Shown here: positions 1-8,635 of the stretch, one piece after another
How positions within the stretch are numbered: the stretch's first letter is position 1
Layout of the letters: each line of letters starts with the position of its first letter
Source of the DNA: Nesterenkonia cremea
GTDB taxonomy: Bacteria; Actinomycetota; Actinomycetes; Actinomycetales; Micrococcaceae
DNA: 64,000 nucleotides
Reading direction: 5' to 3'
Assembly (NCBI RefSeq): GCF_014642675.1
Contig: NZ_BMIS01000002.1
Coordinates: 124,001 to 188,000, forward strand
Notes under the pieces: model-generated
The model's input: only the letters and a program-made list of their open reading frames with translations
Databases searched by the model: none
What the model was told of the DNA's origin: nothing
Made by a program: the position numbers and the translations under genes

Positions 1-636
1 CTCGGTGGAGTACTTCGCGGCCTTATAGCGCAGCACGCCGCGGGCCCGCGCCACCGCTTCCTCCTCAGTGGGGGCGGGGTGGCCCACCTCGGCCAGCACA
101 TCGAGGTACTGGCCGGTGATCACACTGGTGTGCATGCGCTGGAAGGTCTCCCGGGCGGTGTTTCCGCTGCGCGCGGCGGCCCCGTAGGCCAGCTCGGCCT
201 GGGCATAGGCCTCGCCGGCCCACGCCAGGGCGAGGTCTCCGGAGAGGATGGCGCCGCTGGTGCCGAAATGCGCAGCGTCGCCGCTGAACTCCTCGCTGCG
301 GTGGAGCTCCTCGAAGCGGATATGGGAGCTGGGCTGACCGCGCCGGGTGGAGGAGCGGTCGATCACATCGTCATGCACGAGGGCGGCCGCCTGGAAGAGC
401 TCCAGCGCGACGCCGAGCTCCTCGGCTCCGGCCGCCGGGTCACCCCCGGCGCCTCGCCAGCCGATCCACCCAAGCACCGGGCGCAGCTTCTTGCCGCCGC
501 GGGTCAGCTCGCTGAGCGCATCGACCAGCGGGGCACCGTCGGGGGAGATGGCGGAGACCTCCGCGCGACGCTCTTCGAGGAAGGCGGCGCAGCGGCGGTT
601 GACCTGGTCGATGAAAGCGTCACGCGAGAATGTCAC
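1..636 (-). CDS. Polyprenyl (geranylgeranyl-type) diphosphate synthase, N-terminal part, cut by window edge
   Basis: Reading leftwards from a GTG at 636, 212 codons run in frame to base 1 without a stop; the C-terminus lies outside the window. The product carries the first aspartate-rich motif of trans-isoprenyl diphosphate synthases, ALVHDDVIDRSSTRRG, which binds the Mg-diphosphate of the allylic substrate, and the upstream GGKKLRP motif. These enzymes condense isopentenyl diphosphate into C15-C30+ chains for menaquinone, carotenoids or lipid carriers; chain length cannot be told from this part. The second DDxxD motif is not visible. The start fits a -10-like TACGGT (643-648) six bases before the GTG, suggesting a leaderless mRNA. 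It is divergent from dinB with 22 bp between starts. Confidence 0.88.
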   Translation of the reverse strand, partial: MTFSRDAFIDQVNRRCAAFLEERRAEVSAISPDGAPLVDALSELTRGGKKLRPVLGWIGWRGAGGDPAAGAEELGVALELFQAAALVHDDVIDRSSTRRGQPSSHIRFEELHRSEEFSGDAAHFGTSGAILSGDLALAWAGEAYAQAELAYGAAARSGNTARETFQRMHTSVITGQYLDVLAEVGHPAPTEEEAVARARGVLRYKAAKYSTE

Positions 637-642
637 CGCACC

Positions 643-652
643 ACCGTACCCT
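643..652. promoter_or_regulatory. Overlapping divergent -10 elements of the prenyl synthase gene and dinB
   Basis: On the minus strand TACGGT (643-648) lies six bases before the GTG at 636. On the plus strand TACCCT (647-652) lies six bases before the ATG at 659. Both fit TANNNT at leaderless spacing and they share bases 647-648. No convincing -35 hexamer is visible on either side. Inference from spacing only. Confidence 0.45.
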
Positions 653-658
653 GGAGAC

Positions 659-1873
659 ATGGCTTCTGATCCGGCTTCACCCGGTGGCGCGGGCGGCTCC
701 CGTGTGCTGGCACATGCGGATATGGACGCCTACTACGTGGAGGTGGAGCTGCTGCGCCGCCCGGAGCTGCGCGGCCGCAAGATCATCGTGGCCCAGGACT
801 CCGGCCGCTCCGTGGTCCTCTCCGCCTCCTATCAGGCCCGTGCGGACGGGGTGCGTTCCGCCATGCCGCTCTCCCGCGCCCGCCAGCTGAGCCCTCATGC
901 CCTGGTGCTGGAGCCGACCATGCACCGCTACCGGGAGATCTCGGCGCAGATCATGGCCTACTTCGCCACGATCACCGACCGCGTGGAGCAGCTGAGCGTG
1001 GATGAGGCCTTCCTGGACCTCACCGGCGCCCGACGCCGGCTGGGCAGCCCCGAGCAGATCGGCCGGATGATCCGGAGCGACATCCGCGAACAGTTCGGTC
1101 TGCCGGTCACCGTGGGCATCGCGGACCGGAAGTTCATCGCCAAGATCGCCTCCACTCGGGCCAAGCCGGACGGACTGCTGCTGGTTCCTCCGCCGCGCCG
1201 GGTGGAGTTCCTGCACACGCTGCCGGTGCGGGCGCTGTGGGGAGTGGGCGGCAAGACCGCCGCAGCCCTGGAAGGTCTGGGCATCTCCACGGTGGAGCAG
1301 CTGGCCCATACTCCGGCGGACTCCCTGCGCCGCCGCTTCGGCGTCCACGGCGAGCAGCTGCACCGGCTGGCCTGGGGAGAGGACGACCGCGAGGTTGAGA
1401 CCGAGCGGGCCGAGAAGAGCATCGGGGCGGAGGAGACCTTCGCCGAGGACATCGCGGAGGAGAAGGTGCTGCGCGAGGAGCTGCTGCGGCTCAGCCATAA
1501 GGTGGCTGGGAGACTGCGCGCCTCCGCCATGACGGCCCAGGGGGTGGCGCTGAAGCTGCGCTACCGGGACTTCGAGACCCACACCCGCAGCGCCACGCTG
1601 CCTCACCCCACCCATTCGGGGCTCACCCTGTACTCCACGGCGGTGTCTCTGCTGGAGAAGATGGGGGAGCGGCCGCAGCCGGTGCGGCTGATCGGAGTGC
1701 GCGCCGAGCGGCTCCAGCACCACGTCGGCGCCCTGCAGCTGAGCTTCGATCGGGCTGAGACCAACTGGGTGGATGCGGAGAATGCAGTGGACGCTGTGGC
1801 ACGCCGGTTCCCGGGGGCCTCAGTAGCTCCGGCATCTCTGCTTTCCCGGGAGCCTCGCCCTGAGATAGAATGA
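659..1873 (+). CDS. dinB: DNA polymerase IV (Y-family translesion polymerase)
   Basis: A 404-residue Y-family polymerase that copies damaged templates with low fidelity. Motif I, HADMDAYYVEVE, is near residue 20 and supplies catalytic aspartates and the aromatic steric gate; SVDEAFLDLTG supplies the second catalytic Asp-Glu pair. The palm, fingers, thumb and little-finger regions are all present at normal length. QLSF in the C-terminal quarter resembles the usual sliding-clamp contact but is not a perfect QLxLF. The ATG at 659 was chosen because homology begins just after it; the frame stays open further upstream but that part is antisense to the prenyl synthase gene. No LexA-type box was found in front of it. 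Divergent neighbour is the prenyl synthase. Confidence 0.93.
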   Translation: MASDPASPGGAGGSRVLAHADMDAYYVEVELLRRPELRGRKIIVAQDSGRSVVLSASYQARADGVRSAMPLSRARQLSPHALVLEPTMHRYREISAQIMAYFATITDRVEQLSVDEAFLDLTGARRRLGSPEQIGRMIRSDIREQFGLPVTVGIADRKFIAKIASTRAKPDGLLLVPPPRRVEFLHTLPVRALWGVGGKTAAALEGLGISTVEQLAHTPADSLRRRFGVHGEQLHRLAWGEDDREVETERAEKSIGAEETFAEDIAEEKVLREELLRLSHKVAGRLRASAMTAQGVALKLRYRDFETHTRSATLPHPTHSGLTLYSTAVSLLEKMGERPQPVRLIGVRAERLQHHVGALQLSFDRAETNWVDAENAVDAVARRFPGASVAPASLLSREPRPEIE

Positions 1874-1954
1874 TCTCCCAGGTACAACCAGTTCTGTGGA
1901 GCAGCTCCGCAGGGCCGGTTGACCGCCGAAGCCGAGACCGCGAGGAGCCTCACG

Positions 1955-2362
1955 ATGCCACTGTCGGAGCGCGAGCAGCGCATGCTCAAGGAGCTGGAGG
2001 AACAGCTTCAGTCGGAGGACCCCAGCTTCGCCAGCTCGATGCAGGAAGCACCTGCGGGGAAGCTCAATGTCCGCAACCTGGTGCTCGGCCTGCTGGTCGC
2101 CGTGGGCGGCATCGGAGTCCTGATCTTCGGCATCTCCAACCAGTGGATCTGGTTGGGTGTGATCGGTTTCCTGATCATGGGTCTGGGCGTCTACTTCGCC
2201 ACCACCGGAGGCCCCTCGGGCAGCGGCTCCTCTGCTGACGGAGACTCCGGAGGCAACGGCGGCGGAGGTGGCGGAGGCCCACGCTCCTCCACTCCGAGCC
2301 CCTCGGGCTCCTTCATGAGCGGCCTGGAGCAGCGTTGGGAAGAGCGCCGCCGCCAAGACTGA
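1955..2362 (+). CDS. DUF3040 family small membrane protein
   Basis: A 135-residue protein with the DUF3040 signature at its start, MPLSEREQRMLKELEEQL followed by EDPSFAS, then two adjacent hydrophobic segments (about residues 40-58 and 62-80) and a Gly/Ser/Pro-rich cytoplasmic-looking tail. This family is restricted to actinobacteria, is often near the division cluster, and has no established function. The ATG at 1955 follows GAGGAG (1942-1947); an in-frame earlier start would add 12 residues not typical of the family. It is closed by a strong terminator. Confidence 0.85.
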   Translation: MPLSEREQRMLKELEEQLQSEDPSFASSMQEAPAGKLNVRNLVLGLLVAVGGIGVLIFGISNQWIWLGVIGFLIMGLGVYFATTGGPSGSGSSADGDSGGNGGGGGGGPRSSTPSPSGSFMSGLEQRWEERRRQD

Positions 2363-2380
2363 CTCCACCAGACTTCTGAA

Positions 2381-2415
2381 CGAGGACCCCTCTCCGATGC
2401 GGAGAGGGGTCCTCG
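2381..2415 (+). terminator. Intrinsic terminator-like hairpin after the DUF3040 gene
   Basis: A perfect 15-bp stem, CGAGGACCCCTCTCC (2381-2395) with GGAGAGGGGTCCTCG (2401-2415), and a 5-base loop. Almost no T-tract follows, so release may be incomplete; a second hairpin with a T-run lies at 2544-2584. Confidence 0.75.
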
Positions 2416-2543
2416 TCGTCTCAGGGACCTCCACCGTCCACCACGGTCTCCGCTGCGCGCCTCTCCTTCCACCCCGCTCCACAATCACCACGGCACCCCA
2501 CCTCCTCCACTTCCCACCACCTCCTCCACTTCCCACCACTGAG

Positions 2544-2584
2544 GCCGTCCATCCCCGTCGGAACGGGGCTCTGGGCGGCTTTTT
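2544..2584 (+). terminator. Second intrinsic terminator upstream of mraZ
   Basis: GCCGTCC (2544-2550) pairs with GGGCGGC (2573-2579) and CCCCGT (2553-2558) with ACGGGG (2563-2568); AT and CTCT form an internal loop and CGGA the apical loop. Five T residues follow at 2580-2584. It insulates the division cluster from transcription coming from dinB. Confidence 0.65.
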
Positions 2585-2722
2585 GTGTGCTCGGGACGCG
2601 CCTGGCGTGAAAATCCCTCCACCCTCCACCACCACGCGCCCGCACACCTGTTTTCCCTGGTCACAGGCGGGCTGGCAGAGGCTGTTCATCGAAGAAGCAC
2701 CCCGTACAACCCCTGTGCAGCA

Positions 2723-2754
2723 TTGCGTGTGGGGGAAAGTGGGGTAAAGTGGGG
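2723..2754 (+). promoter_or_regulatory. MraZ operator (three TGGGG boxes at 10-bp period) over a candidate promoter
   Basis: TGGGG occurs at 2730-2734, 2740-2744 and 2750-2754, separated by GAAAG and TAAAG. MraZ is known to bind direct TGGGN repeats with 5-nt spacers in front of its own operon. TTGCGT (2723-2728) and TAAAGT (2745-2750), 16 bp apart, look like -35 and -10 elements, so bound MraZ would cover the promoter. The promoter is inference; the boxes are seen directly. Confidence 0.75.
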
Positions 2755-2807
2755 GATGCAAGAGAGATGAGGGTGTCCCTACTCGGACATGTGAGGTGGT
2801 GGTTGCC

Positions 2808-3239
2808 GTGTTCCTCGGCACCTACACGCCTCGGATGGACGACAAAGGACGTCTGATCCTTCCCGCGAAGTACCGCGAGGAGCTGGCCGAGGGTCTGGTC
2901 CTCACCCGCGGGCAGGAGCGCTGCATCTACGTGTTCAGTGCTGAAGAGTTTCAGAACGTGCACCGCCAGATGCGCCAGGCCCCTCTGACCTCACGCCAGG
3001 CACGCGACTACATCCGCGTGTTCCTCTCGGGAGCCTCGGACGAGGTCCCCGATAAGCAGGGGAGGGTCACCATCCCTCCCGGGCTGAGGGAATACGCGGG
3101 CCTCGATCGCGAGGTCACAGTGATCGGCGCGGGTGACCGCGCAGAGATCTGGGACACCGCGGCATGGAACGCCTACTTGGAGGAGAAGGAGTCGGAGTTC
3201 TCGTCCACCGACGAGGAAGCCATCCCCGGACTCTTCTAG
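2808..3239 (+). CDS. mraZ: MraZ transcriptional regulator of the division and cell-wall cluster
   Basis: A 143-residue AbrB-fold protein with the two tandem MraZ repeats; the first starts [20 protein letters not shown] and the second contains [18 protein letters not shown]. Family members form ring-shaped oligomers that bind TGGGN repeats and repress their own operon. The GTG at 2808 is chosen because MraZ proteins normally begin at FLGTY and GAGGTGG (2793-2799) sits eight bases upstream; the GTG at 2796 would add four residues. Its operator is present at 2730-2754. First gene of the dcw cluster. Confidence 0.95.
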   Translation: MFLGTYTPRMDDKGRLILPAKYREELAEGLVLTRGQERCIYVFSAEEFQNVHRQMRQAPLTSRQARDYIRVFLSGASDEVPDKQGRVTIPPGLREYAGLDREVTVIGAGDRAEIWDTAAWNAYLEEKESEFSSTDEEAIPGLF

Positions 3240-3383
3240 GAGCAGACGGTGCTGGAGGCCTTGGATGAGTTCTCCCGCCGCCCGGCACGTTCCCTGACGT
3301 CTCTTCCCCGATGTCAGGTGACTGCGGAGCGGATGGGGAGCTGGTCCAAGGATTCACGTCAGAGCAGGACGAGTGGAGGCGAC

Positions 3384-4391
3384 ATGGCAGAGCGCGCAGC
3401 GGCTGACCGGCATGTTCCGGTGATGCTTGACCGCTGCGTCGGGCTGCTCGTCGCCGGGGCGGAGAGCATCCGCGCTCAGGGCTCGATCCCCGTGGTCATC
3501 GATGCCACCCTCGGCATGGGCGGCCACTCGGAGGCCCTGCTGCGCTCCAGCGATGACCTCCAGGTCATCGGACTGGACCGAGACCCCCAGGCCCTGGAGA
3601 TGGCGGGGGAGAGGCTGATCTCCTTCGGCAGCCGGTTTCGCGGAGTCCGCACGGTCTATGACCGTGTGGACGAGGTTGCCGAGGAGCATCTGCAGCCCGG
3701 GCAGCAGCTCGCCGGTGTCCTCTTCGACTTGGGCGTCTCCTCCCTGCAGCTGGATGAGGCCGAGCGCGGCTTCGCTTACTCCTATGACGCTCCGCTGGAC
3801 ATGCGTATGGACTCTTCCGAGGACTCCCCGGACGAGTCGGTGGCCGAGCTCCTGGCTCGAGTCGATGAGCAGGAGCTGCGCGGGATCATCCGTGAGTACG
3901 GAGAGGACCGCTCGGCCGGCCGAATCGCCAGGGCCGTCGTGGCCCGGCAGCGCGTCACGCCCTTCACCACCACCCAGGACCTGGCTCAGGTCATCGACCA
4001 GGCCGTGCCTGCGGTGGCCAAGCGCACCGGAGGCCACCCCGCCAAACGCACCTTCCAGGCGCTGCGGATCGCGGTGAACCGTGAGCTGGAGGTGCTCTCC
4101 GAGGCTCTGCCCCACGCGTTGGACGCCCTGGACCTCGGCGGACGGGCCGTGGTGCTCAGCTACCACTCCCTGGAGGACCGGATCACCAAGCGGGCCTTCG
4201 CCGCACGGACCACCTCCTCGGCTCCGGCCGGTCTGCCGGTGGAGCTGGAGGAGCATAAGCCCACCTACCGCGCCGTCACCCGCGGCGCTGAGGGCCCCGA
4301 AGAGCAGGAGATCGCGGCCAACCCGCGAGCCGCCTCTGCGAAATGCAGATCAGTTGAGAAGATCAGAACGGCCATGAGGAGCGAGCGATGA
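3384..4391 (+). CDS. rsmH: 16S rRNA (cytosine-1402 N4)-methyltransferase
   Basis: A 335-residue SAM-dependent enzyme (formerly MraW) that methylates N4 of C1402 in 16S rRNA. It shows HVPVMLDR at the start, DATLGMGGHSEALL as the SAM-binding loop, GVLFDLGVSSLQLD and DMRMD, and the C-terminal LSYHSLEDRITK, all family signatures. The frame is open from 3249, but the ATG at 3384 is preceded by GGAGG (3375-3379) and starts just before the conserved HVPVML. The 144-bp gap after mraZ holds nothing recognised. Its stop overlaps the ftsL start by four bases (ATGA). Confidence 0.95.
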   Translation: MAERAAADRHVPVMLDRCVGLLVAGAESIRAQGSIPVVIDATLGMGGHSEALLRSSDDLQVIGLDRDPQALEMAGERLISFGSRFRGVRTVYDRVDEVAEEHLQPGQQLAGVLFDLGVSSLQLDEAERGFAYSYDAPLDMRMDSSEDSPDESVAELLARVDEQELRGIIREYGEDRSAGRIARAVVARQRVTPFTTTQDLAQVIDQAVPAVAKRTGGHPAKRTFQALRIAVNRELEVLSEALPHALDALDLGGRAVVLSYHSLEDRITKRAFAARTTSSAPAGLPVELEEHKPTYRAVTRGAEGPEEQEIAANPRAASAKCRSVEKIRTAMRSER

Positions 4392-5062
4392 GCGCAGAAG
4401 CACGTGCAGATGACGCACTGCGGGCTGTCCGGGGCAACACCGCCCGGAAGCTGGACTCCGCGCCGCTCGAGCACCAGGAGAGCCTCCGCTCGGCCAAGCC
4501 TGTGCTGCGGGCCCTCCCCAAGGTCAAGGAGCGTCAGAGGGGACTGCTCGCCGGCATCATCGGACTGCTGGCCGCTGCGCTGGGCATCGTCTTGGCGGTG
4601 AACATCCACGTCTCCAGCACCCAGTATCAGGTCGTGGAGCTGCAGAACCACTACACCTCGCTCAGCCAGCAGAACCAGGCGCTGGCCCAGCAGGTCCAGC
4701 ACCGCCAGTCGCCGCAGTCGCTCTCCGACAACGCCGTCTCCCTGGGCATGGTCATGCCGGCCTCCGCCGGCTCCTTCGACCTGGCCAGCGGTGCCGTCGC
4801 AGGTGAGGCGCCTGCCGCTGACTCCTCGGACCGGCCCTCGAGCTTCGTCTCCGCTCCCGTGCAGCCCGGTGACGAGGCCGCCGCCCCGGTGGATGTGGCC
4901 GATGAGGTGGCCGGTGCGCCGTCGGGAATGCTCGGCTCCGGCGCGTTGGACACTCTGGAGGGCCCCGTCGGCGGGCACAATGGGGAGGAGGCCTCGGGCG
5001 GCACAGAACAGTCCGCGGAGGACCTCAACGGAGGGACCATCCCGGCCCCCGGTCTGAACTAG
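4388..5062 (+). CDS. ftsL: FtsL-like septum protein
   Basis: A 224-residue bitopic protein: about 55 charged cytoplasmic residues, one membrane segment (GLLAGIIGLLAAALGIVLAV), a short coiled-coil-like stretch containing YTSLSQQNQALAQQVQ, then a long low-complexity Ala/Ser/Gly/acidic tail of about 100 residues. FtsL scaffolds FtsQ/FtsB and activates FtsW-FtsI. Sequence identity in the family is low, so the call rests on topology and position between rsmH and ftsI. The tail is longer than in classical FtsL. It is translationally coupled to rsmH. Confidence 0.8.
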   Translation: MSAEARADDALRAVRGNTARKLDSAPLEHQESLRSAKPVLRALPKVKERQRGLLAGIIGLLAAALGIVLAVNIHVSSTQYQVVELQNHYTSLSQQNQALAQQVQHRQSPQSLSDNAVSLGMVMPASAGSFDLASGAVAGEAPAADSSDRPSSFVSAPVQPGDEAAAPVDVADEVAGAPSGMLGSGALDTLEGPVGGHNGEEASGGTEQSAEDLNGGTIPAPGLN

Positions 5063-5087
5063 CGCCCGATAAGGGGGAGACGCACCC

Positions 5088-6878
5088 ATGGGAGCAGCCT
5101 CCGCGGCCCGCAGCACGACCATGATGTCCCAGCGGATGAGGATCGCACTGGCCTTCATGGCTGTGGTCCTGCTGGTCATGGGGCTTCGGCTCTTCCACGT
5201 CCAGGGCCTCGACACCTCCGGCCACGCGCAGGCCGCCGTCTCCGAGCGCCTGCGCAGCGTCCCCGTCCCCGCCGAGCGCGGCGACATCCTCGACACCCAG
5301 GGACGCGTCATGGCCACCTCCGTGGACCGCTACGACCTCGTGGTGGATCAGCGCCTGGTGGATGACTTCCGGGAGCGCGACGAGGACACCGGTCTGATGA
5401 CCACCGTCTCCATCGAATCCGCCATCGATGAGCTAGCCGAGATCGTGGATGAGGATCCCGAGGCGCTGGCCGAGGACATGACCGGCGACTCCCACTACAC
5501 CGTGGTGGCCGCATCGGTGACCCCCGAGGAGGAGGAGCGCGCCCTGGAGGTCGGCATCCCAGGCCTCTACTCCGAGCAGGTGCCCCAGCGCAGCTACCCC
5601 TCCGGCCCGGTCGCCGGCAGCATCCTGGGCTTCATGGGCTCCGACGGCCCGCTGGAAGGCGTGGAGAGCGTCCACGACGACGTTCTGGCCGGTCAGGACG
5701 GCGAACGCATGTATGAGATCGGCGCCAGCGGCGTGCGGATCCCCACCGCCACCTATGAGGAGATCCCTGCCGAGCACGGTCAGGACGTCCAACTGACCAT
5801 CGACCAGGACCTCCAGTGGTTCGCTCAGGAGGCCATCGCCCAGAAGACCAACCAGTACAACGCCCAGTGGGGCAATGCCACCGTGGTGGACCTGCAGAGC
5901 GGCGAGATCCTGGCCATGGCCGACTCAGAGACCGTGGACCCCTCGGACCCGGGGGAGGCCGATGAGCTCTTCCGCCGTCCGCTGGCCCTGACCCAGGACT
6001 TCGAGCCTGGCTCCAGCGGCAAGGCGGTGACCTTCGCCGCCGCGTTGGAGGAGGGTGCGCTGAGCCCCACCGATGAGTTCACCGTCCCGGACGAGTACAC
6101 CGTGGACGGCGAGACCATCCAGGACGCCCGGCCCCACGAGGATTACGAGATGACCGCCGCCGGCATCTTCGCCCGCTCCTACAACACCGGCACGGTCATG
6201 ATCGGCAACGAGCTGGATGAACAGACCCGGTATGAGTACATGCGCGACGTCGGCCTGGGCGAGCCCATCGACATCGGCCTGGGCATCGAGGGCGAATCCA
6301 TCCTGCGGGCCCCGGACGAGTGGGATCGCCGCCAGCCGCTGAGCACCCAGTTCGGCCAGGGCTACACCAGCACCGTCCTGCACACCGTCCAGCAGTACCA
6401 GGCGCTGGCCAACGACGGCGTCCACGTCCCGCTGAGCGTGGTGGACTCCTATGTGGACTCAGAGGGAAACGTCGCCCCCTATGAGACCGAGGAGCCCGAC
6501 CGGATCTTCTCCTCGGAGACATCGGAGGAGATGATGCGGATGCTCGAGGGCGTGGTGGAGTACGGCAGCGCGCCGGAGGCCGCCATCGAGGGCTACCGCG
6601 TGGGCGGCAAGACCGGTTCGGCGGAGGCCGCCGGTGAGGCCGGAGGCTTCGACGGCTACACGATGTCCTTCGTCGGCGTCGCGCCGCTGGACGATCCGCA
6701 GTATCTTGTCTCGGTGGCTGTGCACCGTCCGCAGGGCGAGTGGGGCGACTGGGAGGTGGCCGACACCTTCCAACAGATCATGAGCCACACGCTGAGCACC
6801 TACAACGTGCCGCCCAGCGGTGCCGAGGATGAGAGCTACGACGGCTTCGTCGGGGATAATCAGGACTACTCCTGGTGA
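5088..6878 (+). CDS. ftsI: Septal peptidoglycan transpeptidase FtsI (class B PBP)
   Basis: A 596-residue class B penicillin-binding protein that cross-links septal peptidoglycan with FtsW. One N-terminal membrane segment (about residues 17-35) precedes the dimerisation domain with the conserved ERGDILDTQGR. The transpeptidase domain has the SxxK nucleophile motif SSGK (Ser309), the SxN motif SYN (Ser364) and the KTG motif (Lys508). Family members usually have EPGSTFK at the first motif; here it is EPGSSGK, which keeps Ser and Lys. Length is normal. GGGGGAGA lies upstream of the ATG. Next gene is murE after 59 bp. Confidence 0.95.
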   Translation: MGAASAARSTTMMSQRMRIALAFMAVVLLVMGLRLFHVQGLDTSGHAQAAVSERLRSVPVPAERGDILDTQGRVMATSVDRYDLVVDQRLVDDFRERDEDTGLMTTVSIESAIDELAEIVDEDPEALAEDMTGDSHYTVVAASVTPEEEERALEVGIPGLYSEQVPQRSYPSGPVAGSILGFMGSDGPLEGVESVHDDVLAGQDGERMYEIGASGVRIPTATYEEIPAEHGQDVQLTIDQDLQWFAQEAIAQKTNQYNAQWGNATVVDLQSGEILAMADSETVDPSDPGEADELFRRPLALTQDFEPGSSGKAVTFAAALEEGALSPTDEFTVPDEYTVDGETIQDARPHEDYEMTAAGIFARSYNTGTVMIGNELDEQTRYEYMRDVGLGEPIDIGLGIEGESILRAPDEWDRRQPLSTQFGQGYTSTVLHTVQQYQALANDGVHVPLSVVDSYVDSEGNVAPYETEEPDRIFSSETSEEMMRMLEGVVEYGSAPEAAIEGYRVGGKTGSAEAAGEAGGFDGYTMSFVGVAPLDDPQYLVSVAVHRPQGEWGDWEVADTFQQIMSHTLSTYNVPPSGAEDESYDGFVGDNQDYSW

Positions 6879-6937
6879 CCCGGAGCTGACTCAGCCCACG
6901 GGGCACCTGCCCCTGCCCGACCAACGAGATCTTCGAA

Positions 6938-8635
6938 ATGAGAGAAGCTATGCCCCCATCAGAGACCCGTCTCTCCGTCGCTGAGCAGGACAGCGTGCTG
7001 CGGCCCCAGCGGGTGACAGGAACCGATGTCGGGCAGCTGCGCGAGGTCCTCCACGGGCTGGGCTATGACCCGCTGCTGACCCCGGTCAGCGGCGCGGCGG
7101 AGAAGATCCGTCTCACCGGCACCGCCATGAACCCCAACGCTGTGGGGCAGGGCGACCTCTTCGTGGCCGTCTCCGGCGCCCGCGCCCACGGAGCCGACTT
7201 CGTCCGCGACGCCGTGGAGGCCGGCGCCGCCGCAGTGCTCACCGACGCCGCCGGAGTGGACAGGGTCCGTGAGGCGTTGGGCTATGTCCTTCCGGTGATT
7301 CAGGTGGAGAAGGTCCGCGACTCCGCTGGCCCCGCCGCCGCCACGATCTACGGCAACACCGCCGACTCCGGCCCCGCCCTCTTCGGCGTCACCGGCACCA
7401 ACGGCAAGACCACCACCTCCTACTTCCTGCGCTCCCTGCTGAACCAGGTGATGGCCCGGCGCGAGAAGCTGACCGGGCTGATCGGCACCATCGAGATCGC
7501 CGCCGGCCAGGAGACCATCCCCTCGCAGCTGACCACCCCGGAGGCGGTCCAGCTGCACAGCCTCATGGCCCTGTTCCGGGAACGCGGAGTGGGGGCCGCG
7601 GCCATGGAGGTCTCCTCCCATGCCATCAGCTACCACCGGACCTCAGGGCTCTTCTACGAGGTGGCCGGCTTCACCAACCTCACCCAGGACCACCTGGACC
7701 TGCACGGCTCCATGGAGGAGTACTTCGCCGCCAAGGCCCAGCTCTTCGCCCGACGCCGTACCCGCACCTCGGTGATCACTGTGGACGACCCGTGGGGCCA
7801 CCAGATGGCCTCGGCGGCCTCCGGAGAGGTCATCACCCTGGCCACCGCCGGTCAGCCGATGGAGGTGGACTGGGAGGTGGTCGACATCGAGCTCTCCGGC
7901 CTGGGCCACGCCTTCACCCTGCATCACGCGCGCAGCGGAGAGCGGATCCGCACCCGCACCGGCCTGCCCGGTCGCTTCAACATCTCCAATGCGGCGCTGG
8001 CCGCCGTCATGGTCCTGGAGTCCAAGAACACCGAGTTCAGCCGTGCGGAGGTCGTCGAGGCCCTGGAGCAGGACGACCCCTTCACCATCAGCGTGCCCGG
8101 GCGCATGCAGGTCATCGGCACCTCTCCGGCGGCCATCGTGGACTTCGCGCACAACCCGGATGCCATGATCCGCACGCTGGAGGCCGCCTCTGAGACGCGC
8201 CAGGGCGACGGCAAGATCATCCTGGTCATCGGCGCAGCGGGGGAGCGGGACCGCTCCAAGCGTCCGACCATGGGCGCGATCGCCGTGCGTATGGCTGATC
8301 ACGTGATCATCAGCGACGACGACCCGCACCGCGAGGACCCGGCCCAGATCCGTCAGGAGCTCATGACCGGAGCCCAGGAGGCCGTGGAGCTGGGCGAGCT
8401 GAGCACGGTGCTGGAGGAGGTCTCTCCGCGGGCCGACGCCATCGAGCGCGCCGTCTCATCGGCCTCTCATGAAGACACGATTATCCTTGCTGGCCGGGGT
8501 CACGAGGTCTACCAGGACTTCGCCGGTGAGCATCACCCCATCGATGATCGGGCAGAGCTGCGTGCGGCCCTGCTCCGCCATGGCTTCGCGCCGTTGGAGG
8601 ACGCCGGTCGTCAGAACGGAGGAGAGACAGCATGA
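6938..8635 (+). CDS. murE: UDP-MurNAc-tripeptide synthetase MurE
   Basis: A 565-residue Mur ligase that adds the third stem-peptide residue to UDP-MurNAc-L-Ala-D-Glu using ATP. The ATP loop GVTGTNGKTTTS is near residue 150, and the central and C-terminal Mur domains follow. At the position where diaminopimelate ligases have DNPR, this protein has DDPHRED (Asp461 to Asp467). Loss of that Arg is typical of L-Lys-adding enzymes and fits Micrococcaceae peptidoglycan; the substrate is inference. Start is uncertain: ATG 6938 or ATG 6950, both with weak ribosome sites. The 4-base ATGA overlap couples it to murF. Confidence 0.94.
   Translation: MREAMPPSETRLSVAEQDSVLRPQRVTGTDVGQLREVLHGLGYDPLLTPVSGAAEKIRLTGTAMNPNAVGQGDLFVAVSGARAHGADFVRDAVEAGAAAVLTDAAGVDRVREALGYVLPVIQVEKVRDSAGPAAATIYGNTADSGPALFGVTGTNGKTTTSYFLRSLLNQVMARREKLTGLIGTIEIAAGQETIPSQLTTPEAVQLHSLMALFRERGVGAAAMEVSSHAISYHRTSGLFYEVAGFTNLTQDHLDLHGSMEEYFAAKAQLFARRRTRTSVITVDDPWGHQMASAASGEVITLATAGQPMEVDWEVVDIELSGLGHAFTLHHARSGERIRTRTGLPGRFNISNAALAAVMVLESKNTEFSRAEVVEALEQDDPFTISVPGRMQVIGTSPAAIVDFAHNPDAMIRTLEAASETRQGDGKIILVIGAAGERDRSKRPTMGAIAVRMADHVIISDDDPHREDPAQIRQELMTGAQEAVELGELSTVLEEVSPRADAIERAVSSASHEDTIILAGRGHEVYQDFAGEHHPIDDRAELRAALLRHGFAPLEDAGRQNGGETA

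Larger units (their letters stand above)
2416..2807 (+). other. 392-bp mraZ upstream region
   Basis: No supported gene. It contains a 19-bp direct repeat built on CCTCCTCCACTTCCCACCA (two copies, about 2501-2538), a second terminator (2544-2584), the MraZ operator (2730-2754) and a probable promoter. The frames open here have the low-complexity C-rich composition of spacer and no convincing ribosome site. Confidence 0.6.

Noticed and set aside
347..658. N-terminal extension of dinB
   Set aside because: The stretch is antisense to the prenyl synthase coding region and polymerase homology starts just after the ATG at 659.
659..1873. SOS control of dinB
   Set aside because: No TCGAAC-N4-GTTCGA-like box was found near its start, in contrast to the HNH gene.
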